From Citrifermentans bemidjiense Bem (GTDB lineage Bacteria; Desulfobacterota; Desulfuromonadia; Geobacterales; Geobacteraceae), in NCBI RefSeq assembly GCF_000020725.1, contig NC_011146.1, forward strand, positions 62,001 to 126,000: a DNA stretch of 64,000 nucleotides, given 5' to 3'. How positions within the stretch are numbered: position 1 is the stretch's first letter; each line of letters starts with the position of its first letter. The position numbers and the translations under genes are program-made. Shown here one piece after another: positions 17,674 through 26,132 of the stretch. The notes below the pieces were generated by a model. The model had not been told where the DNA came from and searched no databases. It worked only from the letters and a program-made list of their open reading frames with translations.

Positions 17674-19410
17674 TCAGGCGAGGTGGGGGGTGGTCCATTT
17701 GACGATCAGCTCCTGGAGCTGTTCGAGGTTGAAAGGTTTGCTGAGGTAGTCGTCCATTCCTGCACTGAGGCAATGTTCCCTGGCTCCCGCCATGGCGTGG
17801 GCGGTTAGTGCGATCACGGTGGTGTGCCTGCCGGAGCCGAGTTCCCGCTGGCGGATGGCTCGGGTGGCCTGGTAGCCGTCCATCTCCGGCATCTGGCAAT
17901 CCATGAAGATCAGGTCGTACGGCTGGCGCGTAAAGGCCTCGACGGCTTCTCTTCCGTCCTGGGCCACGTCAACCTGGCACCCCAGCGCGGCGATCATGGC
18001 GAAGGCCACCTCGCAATTGACCGGGTTGTCTTCGGCCAGCAGCACGCGGGCGTTGAACTTCCGCACCTCACGAGCCGCTGCCATGGGATTATCCAGCTCG
18101 GCCGGCGTGTCCTCGTCGCATGTAGTCTGGTCGGCGTGCCGGTGCAGGAAGACGATGAAAGTGAAGGTGGAGCCCTGTCCCGGCTCGCTCTCTACCCCTA
18201 TTGCGCCCCCCATCAGCTCAACCAGTTGCTTCGCTATCGCCAGTCCCAACCCGGTCCCTCCGTACTTCCGCGTGGTCGAGCCGTCCACTTGGGCGAATAA
18301 GCCGAAGATGTCGCCGATGCAGTCAGCGGGTATCCCAATCCCCGTGTCCTTCACCTCAAAGGCTACGTACTGCCCGTTTTGGTACTGCTCCACCAGGGTG
18401 ACGCGAACCTGTACCGACCCCTTATCGGTGAATTTCAAGCCGTTGTTGACGACGTTGATCAGGACCTGCCGCAGGCGGCTCGGGTCACCGACGACGCAGC
18501 GCGGAACGTCCTCCTCGATCTGCAGCTCCACCGCTACGCCCTTGCGCCGGCCGACTTCCCGGTAGAGTTCCACCGCGCCGCGCGCAGTTTCGTGCAGATC
18601 GAAAGGAATCCTCTCTATCTCCAGCCTTCCCGCCTCGATCTTGGAGATGTTGAGGATGTCGTTGATGATGCCGAGGAGCGATTCGCCGGATTGGTGCAGT
18701 ATCTTGACGTAGCTCTTCTGCTTCTCGTCGAGCTCTGAGTGCAGCAGGAGTTCGGCCATGCCGAGGACACCGTTCATCGGCGTGCGGATCTCGTGGCTCA
18801 TGTTGGCGAGAAATTGCGACTTGGCCCGGTTGGCTGCTTCGGCGGCTTCCTTCGCTTCGTGCAGTTCGGCGATGATGGCCTTTTGCTGCAGGTTCGACTT
18901 GGAAAGTTCGGCGGTCCGCTGCGCCACCTTTTCCTCAAGGCTGCTGTTTACCCGGCGGCATTCGGCGAGGATGCGGCCGTTCTCGATGGCCAGGTCGGTC
19001 AGGGTGCGCACCAGCTTGTCGCGCTCCTCGACGAGGCGGCGGCGCTCCAGCGCCTTGTTAACGGTGGCGATCACCATCTCCAGGTCGTCGAAGGGCTTGA
19101 AAAGGTAATCCTGGGCTCCCAGGCGCAGGGCCTGGACCGCCGTCTCCAGCGATACATGGCTGGTCATGATGATCACTTCCGTCCTAGGGTGGTCACGCCG
19201 GATGGCTTCGAGAACCTCGATGCCGCTGATCCCGGGGAGGCGCACATCCAGCATCACCAGCTTGCAGGAAGCGCGGGTCACTTCATCGAGGCACGCCTCG
19301 CCCGTGGCAACACCCCAACTGTCGAACCCCTCGTTGCGGAATAGTTCAGTCAGAACATCGCAGACCACCTGGTTGTCGTCGACGATCAGAATATCTCGTT
19401 CCTTTCCCAT
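17674..19410 (-). CDS. Hybrid histidine kinase: REC-coil-HisKA-HATPase-REC
   Basis: Soluble 578-residue hybrid kinase. An N-terminal receiver (about residues 4-120) carries its Asp in [10 protein letters not shown] coiled coil follows (about 125-215). HisKA carries the phospho-His in [12 protein letters not shown], and HATPase_c carries DTGIGIP and [11 protein letters not shown]-terminal receiver carries its Asp in [12 protein letters not shown]. The start [12 protein letters not shown] follows GAGGGAGA; a frame extending upstream to 19470 lacks such a site. It is divergent from cooA with 186 bases between. No output gene is adjacent, so it probably passes phosphate to another protein. Confidence 0.9.
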   Translation of the reverse strand: MGKERDILIVDDNQVVCDVLTELFRNEGFDSWGVATGEACLDEVTRASCKLVMLDVRLPGISGIEVLEAIRRDHPRTEVIIMTSHVSLETAVQALRLGAQDYLFKPFDDLEMVIATVNKALERRRLVEERDKLVRTLTDLAIENGRILAECRRVNSSLEEKVAQRTAELSKSNLQQKAIIAELHEAKEAAEAANRAKSQFLANMSHEIRTPMNGVLGMAELLLHSELDEKQKSYVKILHQSGESLLGIINDILNISKIEAGRLEIERIPFDLHETARGAVELYREVGRRKGVAVELQIEEDVPRCVVGDPSRLRQVLINVVNNGLKFTDKGSVQVRVTLVEQYQNGQYVAFEVKDTGIGIPADCIGDIFGLFAQVDGSTTRKYGGTGLGLAIAKQLVELMGGAIGVESEPGQGSTFTFIVFLHRHADQTTCDEDTPAELDNPMAAAREVRKFNARVLLAEDNPVNCEVAFAMIAALGCQVDVAQDGREAVEAFTRQPYDLIFMDCQMPEMDGYQATRAIRQRELGSGRHTTVIALTAHAMAGAREHCLSAGMDDYLSKPFNLEQLQELIVKWTTPHLA

Positions 19411-19596
19411 GAAAGTCTCCCTCGCTAAAATATCATTGGAAAATACTAACAAAAAGAACGATGATAACAACCCCTTGCCGGTTGCCCGCTGCGGGAAGTG
19501 GAGATGAAACAGACGCGACCGCGTTTCTCATCTTGCAGGGAGCAGCGGCGTTGCCTATGATGCAATCAATGATCGCTTGATGAAAGGTGCAACCCG

Positions 19597-20259
19597 ATGC
19601 CGAACAAGATGAAGCTCACTGCCGCGGACCTCTTATCGCTTTTTAACCCCGCTGACTCCGATCAGTTCCTCGCCCATTTCACCACCCGCCACTACCCCCC
19701 GAAGGCACTGGTCTATTCTCCGTTCGAGGAGAAGAACCTGGTGTTCGTGGTGAAAAGCGGCCGGCTTCGGGTCTACCTCGCTTACGAGGACAAGGAGTTC
19801 ACCCTGGCGCTCCTGGAGCCGGGGGATGTCTTCAGTACCCATACGCCCGCTTTCGTGCAGGCGCTGGAAGGAAGCGAGATCCTCGTCTGCAGTACGGCAA
19901 CGTTCCGGGAGGCGGTGGCGCGGCGGCCGGAACTCTCGCTCACTATGGTAAAGGTGCTGGGAGAGCTCCTGAAGAACTCGATAGAGACCATCGAGGGGCT
20001 CGCCTTCAAGGACGTCCGCCTGCGCCTGGTGGATTTCCTGCTGGGTGCCGCCGCCGAGCGCGGCCGGGCGAGCACCGAAGGGACGGTGGTGCAACTGGGC
20101 CTCGGCACCGAGGACATCGCCCTGCTCATCGGCACCACGCGCCAGACCATCTCCCAGATCGTCAACGACTTCATAAAGGCCGACCTGCTGCGTAAGATCG
20201 ACCGCAAGACCCTCCTTATCACCGACATGGACGCACTCAAGGCGCTTAGGGAACTGTAA
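19597..20259 (+). CDS. cooA: CooA-like CO-sensing Crp/Fnr-family regulator
   Basis: CooA is a haem-containing CRP-family activator that switches on CO-oxidation genes when CO binds. The 220-residue protein has Pro2 (MPNKMK), matching the N-terminal haem ligand position, and an effector domain with EPGDVFSTHTPAF. The haem ligand His is at 82. Ser80 occupies the place of the Cys ligand of Rhodospirillum rubrum CooA. A long C-helix (about 110-135) leads to a helix-turn-helix (TEDIALLIGTTRQTISQIV). It lies 435 bases upstream of the hydrogenase/CODH operon, whose promoter has a matching TGTCG-N6-CGACA site. Confidence 0.85.
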   Translation: MPNKMKLTAADLLSLFNPADSDQFLAHFTTRHYPPKALVYSPFEEKNLVFVVKSGRLRVYLAYEDKEFTLALLEPGDVFSTHTPAFVQALEGSEILVCSTATFREAVARRPELSLTMVKVLGELLKNSIETIEGLAFKDVRLRLVDFLLGAAAERGRASTEGTVVQLGLGTEDIALLIGTTRQTISQIVNDFIKADLLRKIDRKTLLITDMDALKALREL

Positions 20260-20326
20260 ATCCTCATCGCTCCCCAGGCAGTTTCGGTTAGGCATTTGCA
20301 CTATCTTCATCGAGCAGTTTCCAGCT

Positions 20327-20434
20327 CCCCCTCCCTTGACGGGAGGGGGCAGGGGGGTGGGTGAACTTGCCTACAGCGCAAACAGTGGCACCTACCCCCA
20401 CCCCCTAACCCCCTCCCGCAAGGGGAGGGGGGAC
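20327..20434. repeat. Dispersed palindromic repeat of about 108 bases, copy A
   Basis: A hairpin CCCCCTCCCTTGACGGGAGG opens the element. The middle has GTGGGTGAA and TGGCACCTACCCCCA, and the end has CCCCCTCCCGCAAGGGGAGG. A closely similar copy occupies 33604-33712. The stretch from 20260 to 20570 between cooA and the coo operon otherwise holds nothing I can recognise. Confidence 0.78.
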
Positions 20435-20579
20435 TCGGACAACGCTGCCTCGCTCACCTCTTTCGCATGGTCATCACATAAGGGTTCCCCCCACAACTCT
20501 GCCGAGATCCCTCACCCCCGCACCCTTTGAGGGGATTGACTGCCCACCTCACCCGCACCTCCAAAATTAATCTCCGAAC

Positions 20580-20622
20580 TGTCGGCTGCCCGACAGACCG
20601 CCGCCCGATTTTGGCCTACATT
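20580..20622 (+). promoter_or_regulatory. CooA operator and promoter of the hydrogenase/CODH operon
   Basis: TGTCG-GCTGCC-CGACA (20580-20595) is a perfect two-fold site matching the TGTCG-N6-CGACA consensus known for CooA. TACATT at 20617-20622 fits a -10 element. A start site near 20629-20631 would place the CooA centre about 42-43 bases upstream, the usual class II activator position. The cooL-like start codon is about 65 bases further on. Confidence 0.8.
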
Positions 20623-20694
20623 GCCTGCCAACCCCGGTGATCCTTCTCATCCGGGACCACGCAGACAAGCCGTTTGCGCCAGTCGGGAGAACCC

Positions 20695-21693
20695 ATGCAA
20701 GACCAGGTAAAAGAAACTCCAGCGGAGCCGGTACGGCTTTTTCGCATCAATACCGGTTCCTGCAACGGATGCGACGTGGAGCTGGCGGTCACCGCTGCGG
20801 TGGACGAGTTCGACGTGGAGCAGTTGGGGTGCCGCTATACGGAGGAGCCGCATGAGGCGGACATACTCCTTATCACCGGCCCCCTTACCGTCCGCGCCCG
20901 GAACGAGGCGCTGCGACTCTACGCAGAGGCGCCGGAAACCAAGGTGACGGTGGCGGTCGGCGTCTGCCCGGTCTCCGGTGGGGTCTTCCGCGACAGCTAT
21001 GCGGTCGACGGCCCGGTGCAGCGTTACCTGCCGGTGGACCTCAACGTGCCGGGATGCCCGCCCCGTCCCCAGGCTCTCCTGGCCGGGATCGCCCAGGCGC
21101 GGGATCTCTGGCGCGCCCGCAGCAAGGGAGTGGATGCCGTATTTGCGGCGCCCCCCCTGGCCAAGCCGGCGGATGAACCGGCGCAGCAATTCCCCATCCG
21201 CGGCCGGATGAGCTTTGACCCCAAGGCCTGCGTGGACTGCCGCATGTGCCGGCACGTCTGCGCCGCCGGGGCTATTCACTTCGATATCAAGGGGGACAAG
21301 GGGGACAGGCACCTGCGGAGCCAGTCCCCTAGCGGCAACAAGGAGGACAGGCACCTGCGGAGCCTGTCCCCCGGCTCGCCAGAGGGGGTTCGGCTCACGC
21401 TCTGGCACAACAGCTGTGTTTTTTGCGGCCTCTGCAGCCATTACTGCCCGACCGGCGCCTTGTCGGTGACCGGCGATTGGCATCTTGCCCACCGCGGCGG
21501 GCAAACCTTCCGCTTCTCCGAGCAGGGAGAGGTCCCTTATACCCCCTGCTCCGGTTGCGGTTCTCCCCTCATTGCCGTGGCCCCGGAACTCCTGCACGCG
21601 GCCTTTCGCCGCCCTACCCCCGAAATCGAACACCTTAAGACCCTCTGTCCGGCCTGCCGGCAACAACTGAGCATAGGAGCAGTGAGACGATGA
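20695..21693 (+). CDS. [NiFe]-hydrogenase small subunit fused to a two-cluster ferredoxin (CooL-CooX-like)
   Basis: Predicted electron-transfer small subunit of a group 4-type hydrogenase. The NuoB/CooL-like part (residues 10-150) has the proximal [4Fe-4S] ligands in SCNGCDVE (Cys23, Cys26), GVCPVSGG and NVPGCPPRPQ. A ferredoxin module (about 175-255) has CVDCRMCRHVC and CVFCGLCSHYC. A C-terminal CSGC/CPAC pair looks like a zinc ribbon. The ferredoxin module is interrupted by about 25 extra residues (around 200-226) encoded by two tandem copies of a palindromic repeat. The ATG was chosen for its GGGAGA; a TTG at 20674 is an alternative. The stop overlaps the next gene (ATGA). CooL and CooX are separate proteins in R. 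rubrum. Confidence 0.85.
   Translation: MQDQVKETPAEPVRLFRINTGSCNGCDVELAVTAAVDEFDVEQLGCRYTEEPHEADILLITGPLTVRARNEALRLYAEAPETKVTVAVGVCPVSGGVFRDSYAVDGPVQRYLPVDLNVPGCPPRPQALLAGIAQARDLWRARSKGVDAVFAAPPLAKPADEPAQQFPIRGRMSFDPKACVDCRMCRHVCAAGAIHFDIKGDKGDRHLRSQSPSGNKEDRHLRSLSPGSPEGVRLTLWHNSCVFCGLCSHYCPTGALSVTGDWHLAHRGGQTFRFSEQGEVPYTPCSGCGSPLIAVAPELLHAAFRRPTPEIEHLKTLCPACRQQLSIGAVRR
21300..21373. repeat. Tandem palindromic repeat inserted in frame in the hydrogenase small-subunit gene
   Basis: GACAGGCACCTGCGGAGCC occurs at 21304 and 21346, exactly 42 bases (14 codons) apart. Each copy is bounded by GGGGGAC- and GTCCCC-like ends, so each can fold into a hairpin. The reading frame stays open and gives the repeated peptide DRHLRSxSP. 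The ends resemble the GGGGACAGGC...GCCTGTCCCC palindromes near 42985 and 43163. Confidence 0.85.
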
Positions 21694-22217
21694 CCACGTT
21701 GATCGATGAGGTTGCCGCCCTCCTCGCCGCTGCGGCGGGGGAAGAGACCGTCGCCACCTGGCGCCGGGACCGGAAGGGGGGCCTGACCGGCTGGTGCCGG
21801 CTTCCCTCCGCAGACTCGCTCCTTGCCGTGGGGCGCGCCATCGCGTCCATACAGGGGCGCCTGAGCATGGTGACGGCCTACCTCACGGAAAAGGCCAGGG
21901 AGAAGGGGGGACGCGAGATCGCCTACCACTTCGACCTCGACGGCGCCACCCTCACCCTGACCGTTCCCTTGCCGCTGGAAGGGGCGCAGGTCCCTTCCCT
22001 CACCCCCATCTTCCGCAACTGCGACTGGCACGAGCGGGAGCTGATGGAACTCTACGAGATCCAGGTGGTGGGACACCCCGACCCGCGCCGGCTGTTCCTG
22101 GCCGACAGCGTCCCCGACGCCCCGTTCGAACGGCTCATCCCTTATTCCACCTTCACCAACGGCGCCGGAGGGAAAGCGCTCTGGGAAAAGGTGCTCGCCG
22201 CCAAGGAGAAGCCATGA
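21690..22217 (+). CDS. NuoC/CooU-like hydrogenase subunit
   Basis: This 175-residue protein corresponds to the 30-kDa complex I subunit family (NuoC, EchD, CooU). The signature region near the C-terminus reads TPIFRNCDWHERELMELYEI, followed by GHPDPRRLFL. These subunits link the small and large subunits of group 4 hydrogenases and complex I and bind no cofactor. It overlaps the genes on both sides by four bases, showing tight translational coupling. Confidence 0.87.
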   Translation: MTTLIDEVAALLAAAAGEETVATWRRDRKGGLTGWCRLPSADSLLAVGRAIASIQGRLSMVTAYLTEKAREKGGREIAYHFDLDGATLTLTVPLPLEGAQVPSLTPIFRNCDWHERELMELYEIQVVGHPDPRRLFLADSVPDAPFERLIPYSTFTNGAGGKALWEKVLAAKEKP

Positions 22218-23293
22218 GCAGCGTCATCGAACTTGGGCCCCACCAACTGGCCCTCGAGGAGCCGATGTACTTCCGGGTGAAGCTGGAGGGGGATCGCGTG
22301 GCGGGGCTGGACGTGCAGCCGGGGCAGGTGCACCGGGGCATGGAGCACCTGGTGATGCGCAGGAACCTCTACCAGAACATCACCCTCTTGGAGCGCCTCT
22401 GCTCGCTTTGCTCCAACAGCCACCCGAGCACCTTCTGCTCCGCCATCGAGGAGGTGGCGGGGGTGGCGATTCCCGAGCGGGCCGAATACCTGCGCGCCGT
22501 GGCGGACGAGATCAAGCGCATCGCGTCGCATCTCTTTTGCTGCGCCGTGCAGGCGAACCTGATCGGCCAGACGGCGCTCTTCAGGCGGGCGATGGAAGTC
22601 CGGGAGATCATGCAGCGCTCCAAGGAGGCGATCTACGGCAACCGCATGGACCTCGCGGCGAACTGCATCGGCGGGGTGCGCTACGACCTGACGCCGGACG
22701 CGGCAATGTACCTCGCCCGGCAGATGGAGGCCATGAAAGCGCCGCTGGACGAGCTGTACCTGCAGTTCCAGAACAACCCGGCGATCATGGCGCGGACCGC
22801 AGGCGTTGGCGTCTTGCCCAGGCTTGAGGCGATCGAGTGCGCGGTGGTGGGTCCCGTGGCGCGCGCCTGCGGCATCGACTACGACGTGCGCAAGAAGAGC
22901 CCCTACGGTGCCTATGACCGGCTGGAGTTCAGTACCTCCCTGCAGCAGGCGGGGGACGTCCGGGCCCGGAACCTGGTCCGGCTTGCGGAGGCGCGGCAGT
23001 CGGTCTCTCTCATCGAGCAGTGCCTGGCGGGGCTGGTACCCGGGCCGCTTTGCGCAGACCTCCTCCCTGAGATTCCGGCGGGGGAGGCGGTCGCCAAGTC
23101 GGAGGCGCCGCGGGGCGAGCTGGTCTATTACCTGAGGACCGACGGCACCGACTTCCCGCTGCGTCTGAAATGGCGGGTCCCTTCCTACATGAACTGGGAC
23201 GCGCTCAAGGTGATGCTCCACGGCGAGCCGGTGGCGAACATCCCGCTCATCGTGAACAGCATCGACCCCTGCATCGCCTGCACGGACCGCTAG
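22214..23293 (+). CDS. cooH: Group 4-type [NiFe]-hydrogenase large subunit (CooH-like)
   Basis: Catalytic large subunit of 359 residues that would reduce protons with electrons from CO oxidation. The Ni-Fe ligand pairs are present: RLCSLCSNSHPSTFC (Cys63, Cys66) and the C-terminal DPCIAC (Cys353, Cys356). These separate it from the cofactor-free NuoD. The protein ends only three residues after the last ligand (CTDR), so there is no C-terminal peptide for a maturation protease to remove, as I recall is also the case for CooH. The first pair reads CSLC rather than the common CGIC. It is coupled by overlap to the NuoC-like gene and followed after eight bases by hypA. Confidence 0.88.
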   Translation: MSSVIELGPHQLALEEPMYFRVKLEGDRVAGLDVQPGQVHRGMEHLVMRRNLYQNITLLERLCSLCSNSHPSTFCSAIEEVAGVAIPERAEYLRAVADEIKRIASHLFCCAVQANLIGQTALFRRAMEVREIMQRSKEAIYGNRMDLAANCIGGVRYDLTPDAAMYLARQMEAMKAPLDELYLQFQNNPAIMARTAGVGVLPRLEAIECAVVGPVARACGIDYDVRKKSPYGAYDRLEFSTSLQQAGDVRARNLVRLAEARQSVSLIEQCLAGLVPGPLCADLLPEIPAGEAVAKSEAPRGELVYYLRTDGTDFPLRLKWRVPSYMNWDALKVMLHGEPVANIPLIVNSIDPCIACTDR

Positions 23294-23301
23294 GAGGAGC
23301 C

Positions 23302-23676
23302 ATGCACGAAATCACCCTGGTCACCGGACTCTTCGAGATCATCAACCGCGAGGTCGCCGCGCGCGGCATCGAATCCATCTCCAAGGTGCGCCTGATGGTG
23401 GGGGAACTGGCGGCGGTGGAACCGATGACGCTTGCCGCCTGCTTCGAGGTGGTGGCGGAGGGGACGGTGGCTTCCGGGGCGCAACTGGAAATCGAGACGG
23501 TCCATTTGACCGGCCGCTGCCGCGGCTGCGCCAGCGGCTTTCGCATCGTCGGCTTTCGGTTCCAGTGTCCCGACTGCGGAGGAGGGGACGTCGAGCTGTC
23601 GGGTGGGAGGGAACTTTATTTGGAGAGCTTGGAGGCCATATGCAAAGGAGACCACAATGAAGCAACAGCAGCGTGA
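23302..23676 (+). CDS. hypA: Hydrogenase nickel-insertion protein HypA
   Basis: HypA delivers nickel to the large subunit together with HypB. The 124-residue protein begins MHEITLV, with the nickel-binding N-terminal Met-His-Glu. A zinc-binding domain near residues 73-95 has CRGC and CPDC pairs. Its place inside the operon, between the large subunit and cooF, indicates dedicated maturation of this hydrogenase and perhaps nickel supply to CooS. A clear AGGAGG precedes the ATG. Its end overlaps the cooF start by 20 bases. Confidence 0.93.
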   Translation: MHEITLVTGLFEIINREVAARGIESISKVRLMVGELAAVEPMTLAACFEVVAEGTVASGAQLEIETVHLTGRCRGCASGFRIVGFRFQCPDCGGGDVELSGGRELYLESLEAICKGDHNEATAA

Positions 23677-24226
23677 GAATGCCATAGTCTTTGCCGATCC
23701 CGAGCGCTGTCTCGGCTGCCACGGCTGCGAGCTGGCCTGCGCCCTGGCCCATTCCGGAACCGGGCTGCACCAGGCGGCGCTTCAGGGGCTGACGCTTCGG
23801 CCCCGCAATCGCGTCGTGGCGGCGGGAGACGTGATGATGCCGGTGCAGTGCCGACAGTGCGAGGATGCCCCCTGCGCCTGCGCCTGCCCCACCGGAGCCA
23901 TGCTGCAGGAAAAAGGCGCGGTCGGGGTCCGCGAGAAGAACTGCGTCGGCTGCAAAGTCTGCGTCATGGTCTGCCCCTTCGGCGCCATCAGCGTGAAACA
24001 CGAGGGGAGCGAAGAGGCAACCGGACGCACCAACGGCGGCGTGGCCAGAAAGTGCGATCTCTGCGCCGGGACGGGGCGGGAGATTCCCGCCTGCGTCGAG
24101 GGGTGCCCCACCAAGGCGCTCACCCTGGTCGACCTGGAAGAGTACCGACAGAGCCTCATCGAAGCCAGGGCCGCCGAACTCGCCCAATCCCTACAATTTC
24201 TCAAGAAAAGGAAGGCCAAACTATGA
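23657..24226 (+). CDS. cooF: CooF-like polyferredoxin, electron carrier of CO dehydrogenase
   Basis: This 189-residue iron-sulfur protein of the DmsB/HycB/CooF type has four Cys-rich motifs: CLGCHGCELAC, CRQCEDAPCACAC, CVGCKVCVMVC and CDLC with a later CVEGC. It should carry four [4Fe-4S] clusters and pass electrons from CooS to the hydrogenase. The start lies inside the end of hypA, with AAAGGAG seven bases before it. The stop overlaps the ATG of cooS. A longer frame to 23603 lies wholly inside hypA and was not used. Confidence 0.9.
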   Translation: MKQQQRENAIVFADPERCLGCHGCELACALAHSGTGLHQAALQGLTLRPRNRVVAAGDVMMPVQCRQCEDAPCACACPTGAMLQEKGAVGVREKNCVGCKVCVMVCPFGAISVKHEGSEEATGRTNGGVARKCDLCAGTGREIPACVEGCPTKALTLVDLEEYRQSLIEARAAELAQSLQFLKKRKAKL

Positions 24227-26130
24227 CCCTCAATCTCACCACCGATCCGTCCGCGGCAACGCTGTTGCCGATCGCCAAGAAAGAAGGGATCTCCACGGTA
24301 TGGGACCGCCACCGCGCCATGCAGCCGCAGTGCGGCTTCGGCCAACTGGGCGTCTGCTGCCGCATCTGCTGGAAGGGGCCCTGCCGCATCGACCCGTTCG
24401 GTGACGGCCCGCAGCGCGGCATCTGCGGCGCGGATGCCGACACCATCGTGGCCCGTAACCTGATCCGCATGATCGCCGCCGGCGCGGCCGGGCATTCCGA
24501 GCACGGCAGGCACGTGGCGCTGGCACTGCAGGGGGTGTCGCAAGGGAAGCTACCGGCCTACCAGATCCGGGACGAGGCAAAGCTTTTGCGCGTTGCCGCG
24601 AAGCTCAAGATCTGCACCGAGGGTCAGGAGATCCAGGCCGTCGCCGCGGCGGTGGCCAAGGCAACCCTGGAGGACTTCCAGAGCCAGGACCACGATGCCC
24701 CCTGCAACTGGATCGAGGCGACGCTTACCAAGGAGCGCCTGGAGCGTCTGCAGGCCCTGCACGTGGTGCCGCACAACATCGATGCCGTGATCACCCAGAT
24801 CATGGGACGCACCCTGGTCGGCTGCGACGCGGACCCGGTCAACCTGATCCTGGGGGGAATCAAAGGGGCGCTGGCGGATTTCAACGGCATGTGCCTCGCC
24901 ACCGAGATCTCCGATGCCCTCTTCGGCGCCCCCGCTCCGGTGGTGACCGCCGCCAATTTGGGCGTCATCAAGCCCGACGCGGTCAACATCGCGGTGCACG
25001 GCCACAACCCGCTCCTAAGCGAGGTGGTCTGCGAGGTGGCACAGCAGATGGACGAAGAAGCGAGGAAGGCGGGCGCGAAGGAGGGGATCAACATCGTCGG
25101 CATCTGCTGCACCGGCAACGAAGTGATGGTGCGCCACGGCATACCGCTCGCCGCCAACTACCTCTCGCAGGAACTGGCGCTGGTGACCGGCGCGGTCGAC
25201 GCGATGGTGGTCGACGTGCAGTGCATCATGCCTTCGGTGGCGGAGATCGGCGCCTGCTTCCACACCGCCGTCATCACCACCATGGAGGAGAACAAGATCA
25301 AAGGCGCGAGCCACGTCTCCTTCAAGGAGGAGACCGCCCTGGAGAACGCGCGCCAGATCGTGGAGACGGCCATCGAGGCGTACAAGCGGCGCGACCCGCG
25401 CAGGGTCAACATACCGGACTTCAAGCAGACCGCCATCGTCGGCTTCGGCCTGGAGTCGGTAGTGGCAGCACTTGCCACCCTCAACGCCGAAGACCCGCTA
25501 CAGCCGCTCATCGACAACATCGCCAACGGCAACATCCGCGGCATAGCGCTCTTCGCCGGATGCAACTCAACCCAGGTGGCCCAGGACAGCAGCTTCGTCA
25601 CCATGGCCAAAAAGCTGGCTAAAAACAACGTCCTGCTCTTAGCCACCGGATGCGGCGCGGGTTCCTTCGCCAAGCACGGGTTGATGACCCAGGAGGCGAC
25701 GGTCGAGTACGCCGGCGACTCGCTGAAGGCGGTGCTCACGGCTATCGGGACCTCGGCCGGGCTGAACGGCCCCCTGCCGCTGGTGCTGCACATGGGCTCG
25801 TGCGTGGACAACAGCCGTGCGGTGGAGGTGGCGGTCGCGGTCGCCAACCGGCTCGGGGTCGACCTGGACAAGCTCCCGCTGGTGGCCTCAGCACCCGAGG
25901 CGATGTCCGAGAAGGCCGTGGCCATCGGGACCTGGAGCGTCGCGCTCGGCATCCCGACCCACTTGGGGACCATGCCGCAGGTGACGGGATCGGCCCAGGT
26001 GACCGAACTCCTGACGCAGACGGCCAAGGATCTTCTGGGTGGATATTTCCTGGTGGAACTCGACCCCGAGCTGGCGGCGGAGAAGCTTCTCGAAGTCATA
26101 GACGAGCGCAGGAAAGGGCTGGGGATCTGA
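24223..26130 (+). CDS. cooS: Anaerobic Ni-Fe carbon monoxide dehydrogenase catalytic subunit
   Basis: CooS oxidises CO with water to CO2, giving two electrons to CooF. The 635 residues match the monofunctional homodimeric enzyme. The D- and B-cluster cysteines are all present in CGFGQLGVCCRICWKGPC and GICGA (Cys37, 45, 46, 49, 54, 68). C-cluster ligand regions are seen as VHGHNP, GICCTGNE, VDVQCIMPS, LFAGCNS, ATGCGAG and HMGSCVDN. Nothing essential is missing. No acetyl-CoA synthase gene is adjacent, so the context points to respiratory or hydrogenogenic CO oxidation, not acetogenesis. Confidence 0.95.
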   Translation: MTLNLTTDPSAATLLPIAKKEGISTVWDRHRAMQPQCGFGQLGVCCRICWKGPCRIDPFGDGPQRGICGADADTIVARNLIRMIAAGAAGHSEHGRHVALALQGVSQGKLPAYQIRDEAKLLRVAAKLKICTEGQEIQAVAAAVAKATLEDFQSQDHDAPCNWIEATLTKERLERLQALHVVPHNIDAVITQIMGRTLVGCDADPVNLILGGIKGALADFNGMCLATEISDALFGAPAPVVTAANLGVIKPDAVNIAVHGHNPLLSEVVCEVAQQMDEEARKAGAKEGINIVGICCTGNEVMVRHGIPLAANYLSQELALVTGAVDAMVVDVQCIMPSVAEIGACFHTAVITTMEENKIKGASHVSFKEETALENARQIVETAIEAYKRRDPRRVNIPDFKQTAIVGFGLESVVAALATLNAEDPLQPLIDNIANGNIRGIALFAGCNSTQVAQDSSFVTMAKKLAKNNVLLLATGCGAGSFAKHGLMTQEATVEYAGDSLKAVLTAIGTSAGLNGPLPLVLHMGSCVDNSRAVEVAVAVANRLGVDLDKLPLVASAPEAMSEKAVAIGTWSVALGIPTHLGTMPQVTGSAQVTELLTQTAKDLLGGYFLVELDPELAAEKLLEVIDERRKGLGI

Positions 26131-26132
26131 AC

